Notes under the pieces: generated by a model
What the model was told of the DNA's origin: nothing
The model's input: only the letters and a program-made list of their open reading frames with translations
Database searches by the model: none
In this document: positions 7,901 to 18,370 of the stretch, one piece after another
Layout of the letters: the number at the start of each line of letters is the position of its first letter
Numbering within the stretch: the first letter of the stretch is position 1
Made by a program: the position numbers and the translations under genes
NCBI RefSeq assembly: GCF_000379525.1
Contig: NZ_KB902498.1
Location: forward strand, 12,488-76,487
Source: Lamprocystis purpurea DSM 4197
GTDB taxonomy: Bacteria > Pseudomonadota > Gammaproteobacteria > Chromatiales > Chromatiaceae
Length of the DNA: 64,000 nt
Direction: 5' to 3'

Positions 7901-10336
7901 TTAGCCGTGCTTCACCGGGATGTCGCGATGCCCCATGCAGATCCGTGCGAACGCCGCTGGGGGCAGCGGCCGGCTGATCAGGTAGCCTTGCGCCATATCG
8001 CATCCCAGTTGACGCAGCAGCGCCCACTGATCCGGGGTCTCGACGCCTTCGGCGACCACCCGCAGTTGCAGGCGGTGGGCCATGGCGATCATGGCCGCGA
8101 TCAGCCCGACGTGCTTTTCGGACCCGGGTACCTGGAGGACGAAGCTGCGGTCGATTTTGATCACGCTGAAGGGCAGTTCGCCGAGCAGGGCCAGTGACGA
8201 ATAACCGGTACCGAAATCGTCCAGATGCAAGCTGACGCCCAGTGTCGTCAGGCGTTCGAGGATGGTGCGGGCCCGATCGGCCTTGTCCATCAGGGCGGTC
8301 TCGGTGACTTCCAGGGCGAGTCGATCGGGCGCCAGCCGGTAACGGTCAAGGAGTTCCGTGATTCGGTCGGGGAGATGCGCATCATCAAGTTGGACGGCGG
8401 ATAGATTGATAGCCAGGGGCGGCGGGGTGCAGACGGGCGCGTCCGCGTCGGTTGACTGCTGGTCCAGCCAGGCGCGAATTTGCATGCAGGCGGCGTCGAG
8501 CGCCCAATCACCGGCCTCGCGGATCAAGCCGGTCTGCTCCATCACCGGTATGAACTGCCCCGGCAGGAGTATCCGTCCCTGGGCATCGACGCAGCGCAGC
8601 AGGGTTTCGGCAGCGCACAGGCGCCCGGTGCGCAGATCGGCCTGGGCCTGATAGCGCAGCCGCAGGCCGCCCGTGGCCAGGATGGTGCGCAATCGTGTTT
8701 CCAGATCCAGGCGCTCGCGTGAGCGCTGGGTTTGCTCCGGCTGATAGAAGGCGAAGCCTTCGATGCCGGGACGCCGTTTGGCCTCATACATGGCGGTATC
8801 GGCATTGCGCATCAGGGTCTCTGCCGTGTTCCCATGGGCCGGGAACAGGGCGATACCGATACTGGGACGGGAGTAGAGCCGATGGCCGGCCGCGTCCAGT
8901 GGGGTGCTGAAGGCGGTGCTGATCCGCGCCGCCAGTTCCCCGGCGCCGCTGGCGGAGCCGACGCGTCGCGCGAGCACCGTGAACTCGTCACCACCCAGGC
9001 GCGCGACCAGGTCCGTGTTGCACAGGATGCGCTTGAGCCGCTCGGCGACCGCTTCGAGCAGGGCGTCGCCGACCCGGTGACCCAGGGTGTCGTTGACCTC
9101 TTTGAAACGGTCGAGATCGAGGAACAGGACCGCCAGCGGCTGGCGGTGGCGGCGCCCGTCCATCAGCGCCTGCTCCAGACAGTTGAGGAACAGTGTTCGG
9201 TTGGGTAGACCGGTGAGTGGGTCGTGGGTAGCCTGGTGCTGGACCTGGTCCTCGGCCCGCTTGCGATCCGTGATGTCGTGCAGCATGATCAGGGAGGCTG
9301 GGAGGCCTTCCCATTCGGTCTCGGTCGCGGTGACCTCCGCGACTCCATAGCTGCCGTCCGGACGCAGGATGTCGAGTTCCGTTTGACTGCCGATGCTGGG
9401 CAGGCCGAACGGCAGGCCGTCCAGTTGCGCAGCGTTGCGCCCCAGCGATTTCTGGGCCGCCGGGTTGGAGAAGCGGATCAGTCCCTGGCGGTCGACCACC
9501 AGGATGCCGCTGTGGTTCTTGAGCACTACGTTGCTGAAGCTCGACTGCATGCGCTGCATCTGGTTTTGTGCCAGGCGTCGCGCGGAACAGTCACGCAGGA
9601 TGCTGATCGCTCCCCAGCGGCCGTCGTGCGTGATGGACGCAACGGAAGAAATCTCGACCGGAATGCGCCGGCCGTCCCGGTGCAGGGCCTCGATCTCGTG
9701 GGACCGGTCGCCGCTCGGGCTGTCCTCGTGAGAGAAAAAGTGAGTGCCGTCGGCCGTCGCGTCGGGGCGGGGTTTGCGGGGGGCGAGCCGGTCGTGGATC
9801 ACGCTGCCCAGGGCCTCGGCGGCGCTGTACCCGAAGAGTCGTTCGGCAGTCGTATTCCAGTAGGTGACGCGTCCCTCGCCGTCGGTGACGATGATCGCGC
9901 CCTGGGTCGCATCGGTCAGACGCCAGAAGGTCTCTTGGGCCTCACCCAGAGACTCCAGTCCCTGCCGCAGTTGCCGTTCCAGCGCCATGGCGCCGGCCGT
10001 GGCGGCCAGCAGGTTGTCACGGGTGTGACGCAGGTGGCGCTGATAGCCGGTCAGGATGATGGCCGTCAGGATCAGGTTGGCCGCGAGCGCGGCCGCGAAC
10101 ATCGACCGGGGCCGCGGTGCGGCCGCGCGTTCATAAGCGGCGGTGCGTTCGCCCGCCATGCGCGGTGCCGGTGTCCCGGTGGCGGGCGGCGCCGCGGCGA
10201 TGGCGCGGTCGGCGGCTGTCGTGACCTCCCCGCGCACCGGTCCGGGCAGCCAGACCCACCAGGCACAGGCGAGGACGATGGCCGCGCGGACCAGGGCGGG
10301 CGCGGACCAGGATCGACGCGTAGGGACTGCGGTCAT
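7901..10336 (-). CDS. PAS-PAS-GGDEF-EAL membrane protein (c-di-GMP turnover)
   Basis: An 811-residue inner-membrane sensor that could make and/or degrade cyclic di-GMP. A hydrophobic segment at about 12-32 and a TM helix near 80-98 bound a short periplasmic region. PAS domains lie near 140-250 ([15 protein letters not shown]) and 265-355. GGDEF follows ([10 protein letters not shown]; active site RLGGDEF intact). The upstream inhibitory RxxD site reads CNTD, so product inhibition is probably absent. EAL shows [28 protein letters not shown] and AEGVET, so phosphodiesterase residues are present. Signal unknown. It is flanked by repeats and appears monocistronic. Confidence 0.9.
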   Translation of the reverse strand: MTAVPTRRSWSAPALVRAAIVLACAWWVWLPGPVRGEVTTAADRAIAAAPPATGTPAPRMAGERTAAYERAAAPRPRSMFAAALAANLILTAIILTGYQRHLRHTRDNLLAATAGAMALERQLRQGLESLGEAQETFWRLTDATQGAIIVTDGEGRVTYWNTTAERLFGYSAAEALGSVIHDRLAPRKPRPDATADGTHFFSHEDSPSGDRSHEIEALHRDGRRIPVEISSVASITHDGRWGAISILRDCSARRLAQNQMQRMQSSFSNVVLKNHSGILVVDRQGLIRFSNPAAQKSLGRNAAQLDGLPFGLPSIGSQTELDILRPDGSYGVAEVTATETEWEGLPASLIMLHDITDRKRAEDQVQHQATHDPLTGLPNRTLFLNCLEQALMDGRRHRQPLAVLFLDLDRFKEVNDTLGHRVGDALLEAVAERLKRILCNTDLVARLGGDEFTVLARRVGSASGAGELAARISTAFSTPLDAAGHRLYSRPSIGIALFPAHGNTAETLMRNADTAMYEAKRRPGIEGFAFYQPEQTQRSRERLDLETRLRTILATGGLRLRYQAQADLRTGRLCAAETLLRCVDAQGRILLPGQFIPVMEQTGLIREAGDWALDAACMQIRAWLDQQSTDADAPVCTPPPLAINLSAVQLDDAHLPDRITELLDRYRLAPDRLALEVTETALMDKADRARTILERLTTLGVSLHLDDFGTGYSSLALLGELPFSVIKIDRSFVLQVPGSEKHVGLIAAMIAMAHRLQLRVVAEGVETPDQWALLRQLGCDMAQGYLISRPLPPAAFARICMGHRDIPVKHG

Positions 10337-10582
10337 GTTTCTTATGTGCGTGCTGCGCTTAGGGCCTAGGAGGCTCAGCGGCGGTCGCCTGCCGGGCGTG
10401 AACCCTCATTGTATCGGGTAATGGGGTACTGTCGCGCGTGCCGGCCTGGGCCGGCGGTCTGTCCGTGGATGTGGATGGCTGACGCGATCTGCCGTGCGGC
10501 CAGGGCGGGCGTCGTGGGAGCCTGCTTCGGGTGCGGCGTTGTCCCGAGGTCGGTGGGCGATTGTGATGGGTTCGAGCCACAG

Positions 10583-10606
10583 AAAAAAGGGCCGCATGAG
10601 CGGCCC
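10583..10606 (-). terminator. Intrinsic terminator downstream of ftsH
   Basis: On the minus strand GGGCCGC-TCAT-GCGGCCC is followed by six T. It lies about 50 nt past the ftsH stop. Confidence 0.85.
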
Positions 10607-10658
10607 CGATGGTTGCTGCGCGGTCGAGCCGGGGTGATCGCACCCCGGCGGTCTGTGG

Positions 10659-12581
10659 TCAGATCCCCCGTACGCTCGGTCCGGCGATCGGCGGGTCTTG
10701 CAGCGGCTTACCGCCGGTTGCCGGGTTGCTGCCGCGGGGCGGGAGCGTGGGTCCGGTGTCCTCGACCGGTTCGCGGGCCGGCCGGCCGGACATGATGTCG
10801 TCAATCTGATCCCGGTCGATGGTCTCAAAGCGCAGCAGGGCATCGGCCATGGCGTGGAGTTTGTCCATGTTCTCGTTGAGCAGGTCCTGCGCACGCCGGT
10901 AGTTGCGGTCGATGATGATCCGCACCTCCTGGTCGATGGACTGCGCCGTGTCCGCGGAGATCTGGCGCTGCTGAGTCACCGAATGGCCGAGGAAGACCTC
11001 GCCCTCCTCGTCCGCATAGGCCAAGGGCCCCAGGTTGTCGGAGAGCCCGAAACGGGTCACCATTTTGCGGGCAATCGCGGTGGCGCGTTCAATGTCGTTG
11101 GACGCACCGGTGGTGACATGCTCGGGCCCAAAGATCAGCTCCTCCGCCAGGCGCCCGCCGAACAGGCTGGAGATTTGGCTTTCCAGCTGGCGCTTGCTCA
11201 TGCTGTAGCGGTCGCGCTCCGGCAGGAAGAGGGTGACACCCAGCGCCCGACCGCGCGGGATGATGCTGACCTTGTGCACCGGGTCATGCTCGGGGACCAG
11301 GCGGCCGACGATGGCATGACCGGCCTCGTGATAGGCGGTCAGCTTCTTCTCGGTCTCGGACATCACCATGCTGCGCCGTTCAGCGCCCATCATGATCTTG
11401 TCCTTGGCCTTCTCGAACATCTGCATGTTCACGGCGGTGAGACCGGCGCGCGCGGCGAACAGGGCGGCCTCATTGACCAGATTGGCCAGGTCGGCGCCGG
11501 AGAAGCCGGGGGTACCGCGGGCGATGGTGCGGGCGACCACGTCCTCGGCCAGAGGCACCTTGCGCATGTGCACCTCCAAGATGGCGGTGCGACCGGCCAG
11601 ATCCGGCAGTCCGACCACCACCTGACGGTCGAAACGACCGGGCCGCAGCAGCGCCGGATCGAGCACGTCGGCCCGGTTGGTGGCGGCGATCACGATGATG
11701 CCCTCATTACCGGCGAAGCCGTCCATCTCCACCAGCAGTTGGTTCAAGGTCTGCTCGCGCTCGTCGTGCCCGCCGCCCAGACCGGCACCGCGGCGGCGGC
11801 CGACCGCGTCGATTTCATCAATGAAGATGATGCAGGGGGCGCTTTTCTTGGCCTGCTCGAACAGGTCGCGGACGCGCGAGGCGCCGACGCCGACGAACAT
11901 TTCAACAAAGTCCGAGCCGGAAATGCTGAAGAACGGCACCTTGGCTTCGCCTGCAATAGCGCGCGCCAGCAGGGTCTTACCGGTACCGGGGGGGCCGACC
12001 ATCAGCACGCCGCGCGGGATGTGCCCGCCAAGACTCGAGAATTTTTGCGGGTTACGCAGGAAGTCGACCAGTTCGCCGACTTCCTCTTTGGCCTCCTCGA
12101 CCCCGGCGACATCGCGTAAGGTCACCTTGACGTCACCCTCCGCGTGCTGACGGGCGCGACTCTTGCCGAAGCTGAAGATCCCGCCGGGACCGCCGCCGCC
12201 GGAGTTGCGGCGCATGAACCAAATCCAGACGCCGACCAGCAACAGGAAGGGCAGCCAGGCGACCAGCATCTGGACCATCACACTGGGTTGCGCCGGGGGC
12301 TCGGCATGAATCACCACGCCGTTTTTCAGGAGATCGGCGACCAGGCCGGGATCATCGGGGTTGAAGGTCTCGAAGCGCGAGCCATCGGTGCGGGTGCCCT
12401 TGATGGTTTGATCCTGGATGCGCACCTCTTCTATGGCACCGTCGGACACCTCGCTCAGGAACTGACTGTAGCTCAGGTTCCGTGCCTCGATCTGGCTTGG
12501 CGCGCTCATTCCATTGAACATCATCACTAACCACAGGGATACGCCGACCCAGAGCAAAATGTTGAAGTTTTTCGCATTCAT
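10659..12581 (-). CDS. ftsH: ATP-dependent zinc metalloprotease FtsH
   Basis: A 640-residue inner-membrane AAA+ protease that degrades unneeded or damaged membrane and regulatory proteins. There are two TM helices (about 7-24 and 104-123) with the periplasmic region between them. Walker A is GPPGTGKT at 196-203, Walker B is [11 protein letters not shown], the second region of homology is [20 protein letters not shown], and the zinc site is HEAGH near 419. Length matches the family. In many gammaproteobacteria ftsH follows rlmE; here it does not. A good terminator lies downstream. Confidence 0.97.
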   Translation of the reverse strand: MNAKNFNILLWVGVSLWLVMMFNGMSAPSQIEARNLSYSQFLSEVSDGAIEEVRIQDQTIKGTRTDGSRFETFNPDDPGLVADLLKNGVVIHAEPPAQPSVMVQMLVAWLPFLLLVGVWIWFMRRNSGGGGPGGIFSFGKSRARQHAEGDVKVTLRDVAGVEEAKEEVGELVDFLRNPQKFSSLGGHIPRGVLMVGPPGTGKTLLARAIAGEAKVPFFSISGSDFVEMFVGVGASRVRDLFEQAKKSAPCIIFIDEIDAVGRRRGAGLGGGHDEREQTLNQLLVEMDGFAGNEGIIVIAATNRADVLDPALLRPGRFDRQVVVGLPDLAGRTAILEVHMRKVPLAEDVVARTIARGTPGFSGADLANLVNEAALFAARAGLTAVNMQMFEKAKDKIMMGAERRSMVMSETEKKLTAYHEAGHAIVGRLVPEHDPVHKVSIIPRGRALGVTLFLPERDRYSMSKRQLESQISSLFGGRLAEELIFGPEHVTTGASNDIERATAIARKMVTRFGLSDNLGPLAYADEEGEVFLGHSVTQQRQISADTAQSIDQEVRIIIDRNYRRAQDLLNENMDKLHAMADALLRFETIDRDQIDDIMSGRPAREPVEDTGPTLPPRGSNPATGGKPLQDPPIAGPSVRGI

Positions 12582-12839
12582 GTCCTGTCTCGATCCTCAC
12601 TCGGTGCGCTGAATTGCGGCGCCGTTTTGTTGTAAGCGTGTTGCAGTTGCGTTGCGGTCTACATCGGGGCAACGCGGCGAAACCCAACCGATCGCCTGGG
12701 CGATAGTCCGGTCCGCAAGGACCCGACAGCCCAGGATGGAACGTCCGCCGGCACCCTGTTGTCCGAAGGCTCGCGGACACACTTTCAGACTGGCGAAGCA
12801 CCGTCTCAGAACCGCAATACTGACCTAAAGTAGAATCTA

Positions 12840-13760
12840 ATGAAACCCACCTGGACTCTTACCGCCTTGGGACTTGTCACCGGGACTCTCGTCGGTGCCT
12901 TGGGTTACGCCCAGTTGTTCGCCTCCGCCGAGGTGCCTGCCGTGCCATCAGGGACAACCGCGGCTGCCGATGCCCCCGCGTTGTCGGCGCCGCCCGCGTC
13001 TGTACCGCCCGCGTCTGCACCGGTTGCCAAAGTCACGGCCGCGACTGCGCCGGTCGTGCCGTCGGCGCCGGTTGTGGCCGCGGCGCCGGAGCCGACGGCC
13101 GATCCGCGCGTCGCGACGTTACTTGCCGCCTGGCGCGACGCCGAGGCGCGTCTGGCCGACCTCCAGGCGCGGTTGGTCCAGGTCGAGCAGACCCTGGCGG
13201 GCCGGATCGCGGCAGGCGATACGAGCCTGGACCGTCCAACCGCGCCGCGAACCCCCGATGAGCGACGGACCACGCTGGTTGCGGCCGGGGTCGACGCCGG
13301 GCTTGCGGATGACATCATCTGGCAGGAAGCGCGGTTGGAGCTGGATCGGCTGACCCTGCGCGATCGGGCGGTGCGCGAAGGCTGGATCGGCACTGACCGC
13401 TATCGTGAGGAAGCGGGTCAGCTCGGCGGGGAGGCGCGACCGTTGCGGGACGAGATCGGCGACCTGGCCTATGACCGCTATCTCTATCTGACGGGTGAGG
13501 ACAACCGGGTCGCGGTCGCCGCGGTACTTCCGGGTTCGGCGGCCGAGGCGGTCGGACTCCAGGCGGGAGACCTTATCGAATCCTATGCCGGCGAGCGGAT
13601 GTACGCCGCCGACGCATTGCGCGACGGCACCACCCAGGGTGAGTCCGGAGAACTGGTGCCGGTGCGGGTGCGGCGCGGCCGCGGGATCGTCGAGGTGTGG
13701 GTCCCTCGCGGACCCCTGGGTATCCGGCTCGACATGACGCGGGCCGAGCCGTTGCCGTGA
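12840..13760 (+). CDS. Exported PDZ-like domain protein of unknown function
   Basis: A 306-residue protein with an N-terminal hydrophobic segment (about 7-28) that may be a signal anchor. An Ala/Pro/Val-rich linker (to about 85) leads to a predicted coiled-coil region (ARLADLQARLVQVEQ). The C-terminal ~85 residues look like a PDZ domain, with VLPGSAAEAVGLQAGDLIESY as the ligand-groove and carboxylate-loop equivalent. No protease domain is present. It is divergent from ftsH with a 258-bp gap. Function unknown; a periplasmic adaptor is possible. Confidence 0.65.
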   Translation: MKPTWTLTALGLVTGTLVGALGYAQLFASAEVPAVPSGTTAAADAPALSAPPASVPPASAPVAKVTAATAPVVPSAPVVAAAPEPTADPRVATLLAAWRDAEARLADLQARLVQVEQTLAGRIAAGDTSLDRPTAPRTPDERRTTLVAAGVDAGLADDIIWQEARLELDRLTLRDRAVREGWIGTDRYREEAGQLGGEARPLRDEIGDLAYDRYLYLTGEDNRVAVAAVLPGSAAEAVGLQAGDLIESYAGERMYAADALRDGTTQGESGELVPVRVRRGRGIVEVWVPRGPLGIRLDMTRAEPLP

Positions 13761-13941
13761 CGCGGCGCGGTTGATTCGGTGGTCCGGACCCGCGCCCTGT
13801 GCTACAAACGCCATCTTGCGCCGGGTGTTCTTGCCCGGCCCCAGCGTCGCGAGCAAATCCATGCCGGAACCCAGTACACCAGCCCTGATCAAGACCCCGC
13901 GAGCGATGGGCCGGACAACCGAGAGCCGGGAGGCTTAAGCC

Positions 13942-15018
13942 ATGTCACTGGGTCCGATCATGGTGGACTTGGCCGGTCCGGAGTTGACCGCCGAGGATCG
14001 CGAGTTGCTGCGTCACCCGGCCGTGGGCGGTGTCATCCTATTTTCCCGCAACTACGCGTCGCCTGAGCAGTTGGCGGGGTTGACCGCGGCGATCCATGCT
14101 CTGCGGGAACCGCGCTTGCTGATCGGTGTGGATCAAGAGGGCGGGCGGGTCCAGCGCTTTCGCGACGGTTTCACCCGGCTGCCGGCGGCCGGGCGTTTTG
14201 GCGCACTCTATGCCGCCGACCCGCGGCGTGCCTGTGCCGCTTGCGCCGACGTGGCCTGGTTGATGGCGGCCGAGTTGCGGGCGGCGGGGGTGGACTTCAG
14301 CTTCGCTCCGGTCCTGGATCTGGATCGGGGCATCAGTCAGGTTATCGGTGACCGCGGCTTCGGTGCGCGGGTGACCCAAGTCGTGGACTTGGCTACGGCT
14401 TGGACCTCCGGGGTCCGCCAGGCCGGGATGGCGGCAGTGGGTAAACACTTCCCTGGGCACGGCGGGGTGGCGGCCGACTCCCATACGGCGCTGCCGATTG
14501 ACGAACGCGACCTGGCTGACCTCCTGGCCGCTGACCTGATCCCCTTCGCACGACTGATCGAACACGGGTTGGAGGCGGTGATGCCGGCTCACGTCATCTA
14601 TCCCCGTGTTGCGGCGGAGCCCGCCGGATTCTCCGCGGTCTGGTTGCGCGACCTGTTGCGCGGACGTCTCGGTTTTGCGGGCGTCATCTTCAGCGATGAC
14701 CTCAATATGGCCGCGGCCGATGCCGGCGGCGGCTATGTGGAGCGCGCTCAGGCGGCCGCGCGCGCCGGCTGTGACATGCTGCTGATCTGCAACAATCGTC
14801 CGGCCGCGGTCGCGATCGTCCAGGCCTTTCGTGAAAACCATGATCCTGCCGGCCAGTTACGCCTGTTGAGGATGCACGGACGCGGTGACCCCGAACCCGC
14901 GCGACTGCACGAAGCGCCGCGCTGGCAGGCGGGTGTGCGCCAGGTCGCCCTGTTGGAAGACCTGGCGACCCTCGACCTGGCGCTCGACGATCCCACCCGC
15001 CACCCATCACCGACGTGA
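13942..15018 (+). CDS. nagZ: Beta-N-acetylhexosaminidase
   Basis: A 358-residue GH3 enzyme that releases GlcNAc from anhydromuropeptides during cytoplasmic murein recycling. The signatures are GVDQEGGRVQRF near the N-terminus, KHFPGHGGVAADSH (catalytic His/Asp dyad loop) and the nucleophile Asp in IFSDDLNM. The start ATG follows GGAGG. It overlaps hpt by 4 nt (GTGA), so the two genes are translationally coupled. NagZ products feed AmpR/AmpC induction in organisms that have it; no ampC is in the window. Confidence 0.95.
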   Translation: MSLGPIMVDLAGPELTAEDRELLRHPAVGGVILFSRNYASPEQLAGLTAAIHALREPRLLIGVDQEGGRVQRFRDGFTRLPAAGRFGALYAADPRRACAACADVAWLMAAELRAAGVDFSFAPVLDLDRGISQVIGDRGFGARVTQVVDLATAWTSGVRQAGMAAVGKHFPGHGGVAADSHTALPIDERDLADLLAADLIPFARLIEHGLEAVMPAHVIYPRVAAEPAGFSAVWLRDLLRGRLGFAGVIFSDDLNMAAADAGGGYVERAQAAARAGCDMLLICNNRPAAVAIVQAFRENHDPAGQLRLLRMHGRGDPEPARLHEAPRWQAGVRQVALLEDLATLDLALDDPTRHPSPT

Positions 15019-15578
15019 ATCACCCTATGAAGCTTTCCCCCGAGACTTACACGGCGGTCGCCGACCGTGCCGAGTGCCTGGTCACCCAGGACGCGATGGA
15101 GCAGGCGATCGACCGCATGGCCGAGGCCATCAGCGAGCGCTTGGCCGGGACCGACCCGCTGGTGCTCTGTGTCATGAGCGGGGGGGTCATCGCCACCGGC
15201 CTGCTGCTGCCCCGACTCAACTTTCAGTTGCGGCTGGGTCATGTCCATGTCGGTCGCTACCAGGGAACGACCAGCGGCGGCGAGTTGGTCTGGCACTACC
15301 GCCCGACGGAAGCCATCCGCGGGGAACAGGTACTGATCGTGGACGATATCCTGGACGAGGGCGTGACCCTGGACGCCATCGTGCGGGCCTGCCGCGAAGA
15401 CGGAGCGGCAGGGGTACACGCGGCGGTTCTGGTGGAGAAACGGCGGCCCCATGTCTGCGAGGCCGATTTCGTGGGTGTCCAGGTCCCCGACCGCTACCTC
15501 TTCGGCTACGGTTTGGACTATAAGAGCTACTTTCGAAACGTTCCTGGCGTCTTCGCCGTGGCCATCGGGGACTGTTGA
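15015..15578 (+). CDS. hpt: Hypoxanthine-guanine phosphoribosyltransferase
   Basis: A 187-residue type I PRTase that converts hypoxanthine or guanine plus PRPP to IMP or GMP. The PRPP loop is LIVDDILDEGVTL, and the pyrophosphate-binding VMSGGV lies near residue 57. The GTG start at 15015 overlaps the nagZ stop; an ATG at 15027 is a possible alternative. The next purine gene, a methylthioinosine phosphorylase, releases hypoxanthine, which this enzyme would re-use. Confidence 0.9.
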   Translation: MNHPMKLSPETYTAVADRAECLVTQDAMEQAIDRMAEAISERLAGTDPLVLCVMSGGVIATGLLLPRLNFQLRLGHVHVGRYQGTTSGGELVWHYRPTEAIRGEQVLIVDDILDEGVTLDAIVRACREDGAAGVHAAVLVEKRRPHVCEADFVGVQVPDRYLFGYGLDYKSYFRNVPGVFAVAIGDC

Positions 15579-15776
15579 TTGGTATTCGATAAAACTCTGA
15601 TATAAATAGGGACTTTTTGACTCCAGGGCGATTTTGCGGTATCTCTTAGTCAACACGTTCGCGCGTGCACCGACCTTACGATCGGCACCGCATCGAAAAC
15701 GTGCCGAGTCGTGGGTGTCGCGGAAGCTTTTTGCCTTCCCCTTACGCTCGCGAGGTAATAACGAGGAGGATGGCTC

Positions 15777-16220
15777 ATGTATACACTAGACGGTTATCGC
15801 AGCACGCATGCTGAACTCCGGCAGATGATCGATGATCTCCGTTCGATCCTGACTAAGGATCAACTGCGGATCCGCCCGAATGCCAAGACCGCGTTTGAGT
15901 TGCTCTGTGATCTCGGCGAAAAGGTGCGCAGACACCTGGCCGAAGAAGATCGCGGGCTCTACCCCAGTCTGCTGATCCATGAGGATCCCAAGGTCAAGTC
16001 GATCGCTTGGGGGTTCATCAGCGGTGAGCGGCCGTTGCGTAAGACCTTCGACGACTACCACAAGCACTGGCTGAAGAACTGCGACTTCACGTTCAGCGAA
16101 GACTTCCTGACCGAGACCCATGAGGTTTTCGATATGGTTGGGCAGCGTATCGAGCGTGAGGAGCGGGTGCTCTTTCCCAAGCTGGTCGAGATCGGGATGT
16201 TCCAGGAGACGCGGATCTAG
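15777..16220 (+). CDS. Hemerythrin-domain protein
   Basis: A 147-residue four-helix protein of the hemerythrin/HHE type, predicted to bind a di-iron centre. Likely ligands are His11 in RSTHAEL, the HLAEEDRGLYP motif (HxxxD/E), a mid-protein HKHW pair, and EEVLFP-like EREERVLFP near the C-terminus. A strong Shine-Dalgarno (GAGGAGGA) lies 6 nt before the ATG. It inserts between hpt and the nucleoside phosphorylase and has its own strong terminator, so it is probably expressed separately. Roles of the family include O2, NO or iron sensing; none can be chosen here. Confidence 0.75.
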   Translation: MYTLDGYRSTHAELRQMIDDLRSILTKDQLRIRPNAKTAFELLCDLGEKVRRHLAEEDRGLYPSLLIHEDPKVKSIAWGFISGERPLRKTFDDYHKHWLKNCDFTFSEDFLTETHEVFDMVGQRIEREERVLFPKLVEIGMFQETRI

Positions 16221-16275
16221 ACCGCCCGGACTGCCCACGCGCAGTTCGACCGACGGCAGCGCCAGTTCAACCGTA

Positions 16276-16314
16276 CCGACGCCCCCACGCGCGTGGCGGC
16301 GCCGGTTTTTTTTT
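16276..16314 (+). terminator. Strong intrinsic terminator after hemerythrin gene
   Basis: A roughly 15-bp stem with two mismatches (16276-16290 with 16291-16305, centre CACGCGCGTG) is followed by nine T. It lies 56 nt past the stop codon. Confidence 0.9.
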
Positions 16315-16377
16315 GGCTTCCGCGGTCTCTGAGGTAGACTCACACCTTCATGTTCAGGTGACTCTTCAGAGGATGCG

Positions 16378-17127
16378 ATGGGTCTGCTCGCGATCATCGG
16401 GGGTTCGGGTTTTCAGCGCCTGCCCGGTTTTCAGGTTATCGAGGCGAAACCGCTCGACACCCCTTTCGGCGCCCCCTCGGCGCCCCTCGTGCACGGCTGC
16501 CTTGCCGGTCATCCGATCTTGTTCCTGCCCCGGCACGGTGAAGGTCATCGGTTGCCGCCGCATCGAGTCAACTATCGGGCCAACCTGTGGGCGCTGCACG
16601 CTTGCGGTGCGCAGCGCGTGCTCGGTCTGGCGGCCGTCGGCGGCATCACCGCGCGCTTCGGTCCGCGGGTCTTTGCGGTTCCCGATCAACTGATCGACTA
16701 CACCCATGGCCGTGACCAGAGTTTTCATGATGGCGACGCGGGTGCGGTGGCTCACGTGGATTTCACCGAGCCCTACTGCCCGGAGTTACGCATGGACCTG
16801 TTGCGCGCTTGCGCGGCCGCCGGGGTAGTCGCGGCCGCGCCTGCGACCTACGGCGTGACCCAGGGGCCGCGGCTGGAGACGGCGGCCGAGATCGCGCGGA
16901 TGGAACGCGACGGCTGTGATCTGGTGGGTATGACCGGTCTGCCGGAGGCCGCCCTGGCCCGCGAACTGGGTCTGTGTTACGCGAGTCTCGCGTTCGTGGT
17001 TAACTGGGCCGCTGGAAAAGGCGAGGGAGCAATCACCATGACCGCGATCGAAGCGCATCTTGGATTCTGTGCCGGGCAGTCGGGGCCGATCCTGGCGGCC
17101 CTGGCGGCCGGTTCCGGCGCGCCCTGA
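16378..17127 (+). CDS. S-methyl-5'-thioinosine phosphorylase (MTAP/PNP family)
   Basis: A 249-residue nucleoside phosphorylase of the MTAP/PNP class. It shows IIGGSGF at the N-terminus, the phosphate-site FLPRHGEGHRLPPH, the GVTQGPRLETAAEI segment and a GMTGLPEA motif. In Pseudomonas aeruginosa the homologue beside nagZ is specific for methylthioinosine and yields hypoxanthine plus methylthioribose-1-P. The same neighbourhood here (nagZ-hpt-this gene) supports that assignment over methylthioadenosine phosphorylase. The ATG is preceded by GAGGA. Confidence 0.85.
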   Translation: MGLLAIIGGSGFQRLPGFQVIEAKPLDTPFGAPSAPLVHGCLAGHPILFLPRHGEGHRLPPHRVNYRANLWALHACGAQRVLGLAAVGGITARFGPRVFAVPDQLIDYTHGRDQSFHDGDAGAVAHVDFTEPYCPELRMDLLRACAAAGVVAAAPATYGVTQGPRLETAAEIARMERDGCDLVGMTGLPEAALARELGLCYASLAFVVNWAAGKGEGAITMTAIEAHLGFCAGQSGPILAALAAGSGAP

Positions 17128-17205
17128 GACCGCGCCCGTGCCGCGTCCCGTAAACGCTCTCCCGTCTTCAATGTTGTTATCATTTCTTCTTATAGGCACC
17201 GAATT

Positions 17206-18123
17206 ATGACGAAGTCTGCCGCGGTTGTGGGTCTTGGCTGGTGGGCCAGGCTGATGCTGTGGTTGTTGGTGCTGGTGTTCGGCGTGCTCTACCTGGGGTC
17301 GATCAAGCGTCCTGAGACCGCGGTCGGGGCCCTGCATCCGCGCACGACACCGGCGACCCCGGAAGCGACGGCCCCGTCGGCGGTGGTGCCGACCGCGCCC
17401 CAGGTCGCCGGTGACCGCGCGGTCGAGCCCGCGGCGCCGACCGCGGGCTCCGCGTCCGGCGCCCTGCCGGTCCCGTCGCCGACCGTGGTGCAAGCGCCGG
17501 TCGCGGCACCGGCACCGGCACCGGCACCGGTGGCGGCGGCGGAATCGGCGGCCTTCGCCAATACCTTGATGAGCGGCCGTTCTATTCCGGAGCCGCAGGT
17601 GCCGGCCGATGCCGACATCAATGCAATGACAGCGGTCGATGTGCCCTTACCGCATCGGCCGGAAGCGGAATCAGCGTCTGCCGCGGATAAGCTCCAAGCG
17701 TCAGGGTCTCAGGTCTTACCTCAGGTCGTAGAGCCCCAGATCGTGGAACCTCAGGTCGCGGAGCCCCAGATCGCGGCGCCCCAGATCGCGGAGCCCGAGG
17801 TTGCGGAGCCTCAGATCGCGGAGCCTCAGGTCATGCCTGCCGCCGTGCCGGTCCCCTCGGTTTCCGGGGTCGTCTCCGCGGCGCCCCCGGCGACCGCCGC
17901 GCCGGTGCTTGTTCCCGCGCCTGCCGTGCAAGCACCGTCCGGGCCTGTCCCGGAACCGGCCGTGGCGTCTCGTCCGCGCCCGTCCGCGGTTCCCACGCGC
18001 GGACCTCAGGCGCCGCCGATGGCGGTGCCGACACCTTGGGGTTACTGGGGCCCGCCGGCACCGCCCTATGGCTATCCGGGATATCCACCCGGCTATGGGC
18101 CCACGCCCTACGCGCCGCGTTGA
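17206..18123 (+). CDS. Proline-rich membrane-anchored protein with PQxxEPQ repeats
   Basis: A 305-residue low-complexity protein. One TM helix lies at about 10-28 (ARLMLWLLVLVFGVLYL). The rest is Ala/Pro/Val-rich. Residues about 172-208 contain at least seven imperfect five-residue units of the EPQIA/EPQVA type, encoded by near-identical 15-bp DNA repeats at about 17712-17835. The C-terminus is Pro/Tyr/Gly-rich (PPYGYPGYPPGYG). No catalytic domain is visible. It could be a periplasm-spanning or cell-surface scaffold. The coding frame is supported by its length and the absence of a better ORF. Confidence 0.55.
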   Translation: MTKSAAVVGLGWWARLMLWLLVLVFGVLYLGSIKRPETAVGALHPRTTPATPEATAPSAVVPTAPQVAGDRAVEPAAPTAGSASGALPVPSPTVVQAPVAAPAPAPAPVAAAESAAFANTLMSGRSIPEPQVPADADINAMTAVDVPLPHRPEAESASAADKLQASGSQVLPQVVEPQIVEPQVAEPQIAAPQIAEPEVAEPQIAEPQVMPAAVPVPSVSGVVSAAPPATAAPVLVPAPAVQAPSGPVPEPAVASRPRPSAVPTRGPQAPPMAVPTPWGYWGPPAPPYGYPGYPPGYGPTPYAPR

Positions 18124-18231
18124 CCAGCAGGTCACTCCGAAAGGGCTGGCCCGGAGTCGGGTTGCGTTGGGCTAGGGAACCGTTCACTAATAGGCTAAAC
18201 AAGTTCATGTAGGGAACGCCGTCGGCGTCTC

Positions 18232-18313
18232 GGTTGTTGTCGTTGTCGTAATCGAGGATATCGTAGCGCCCCGGATTCTCTCGCCTCTTGGGGGTTCGCT
18301 GTCCGCGCTTGGT
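18232..18313 (-). repeat. Interspersed repeat family C, inverted copy
   Basis: The reverse complement aligns with 5091-5175. A second CGACAA tract in the opposite orientation follows at 18330-18357, so the element has CGACAA tails pointing outward. Confidence 0.6.
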
Positions 18314-18370
18314 TAGCATCGCAACCTCCGATTACGACAACGACAACGACAACGAAACGGTTGTGTTCGT

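Noticed and set aside
10566-10580. GGGTTCGAGCC, like a tRNA T-loop
   Set aside because: The flanking bases cannot form a T-stem or cloverleaf; it lies just past the ftsH terminator.
17712-17835. 15-bp tandem repeats as a CRISPR or regulatory array
   Set aside because: They are in frame and encode EPQxA units of the proline-rich protein.
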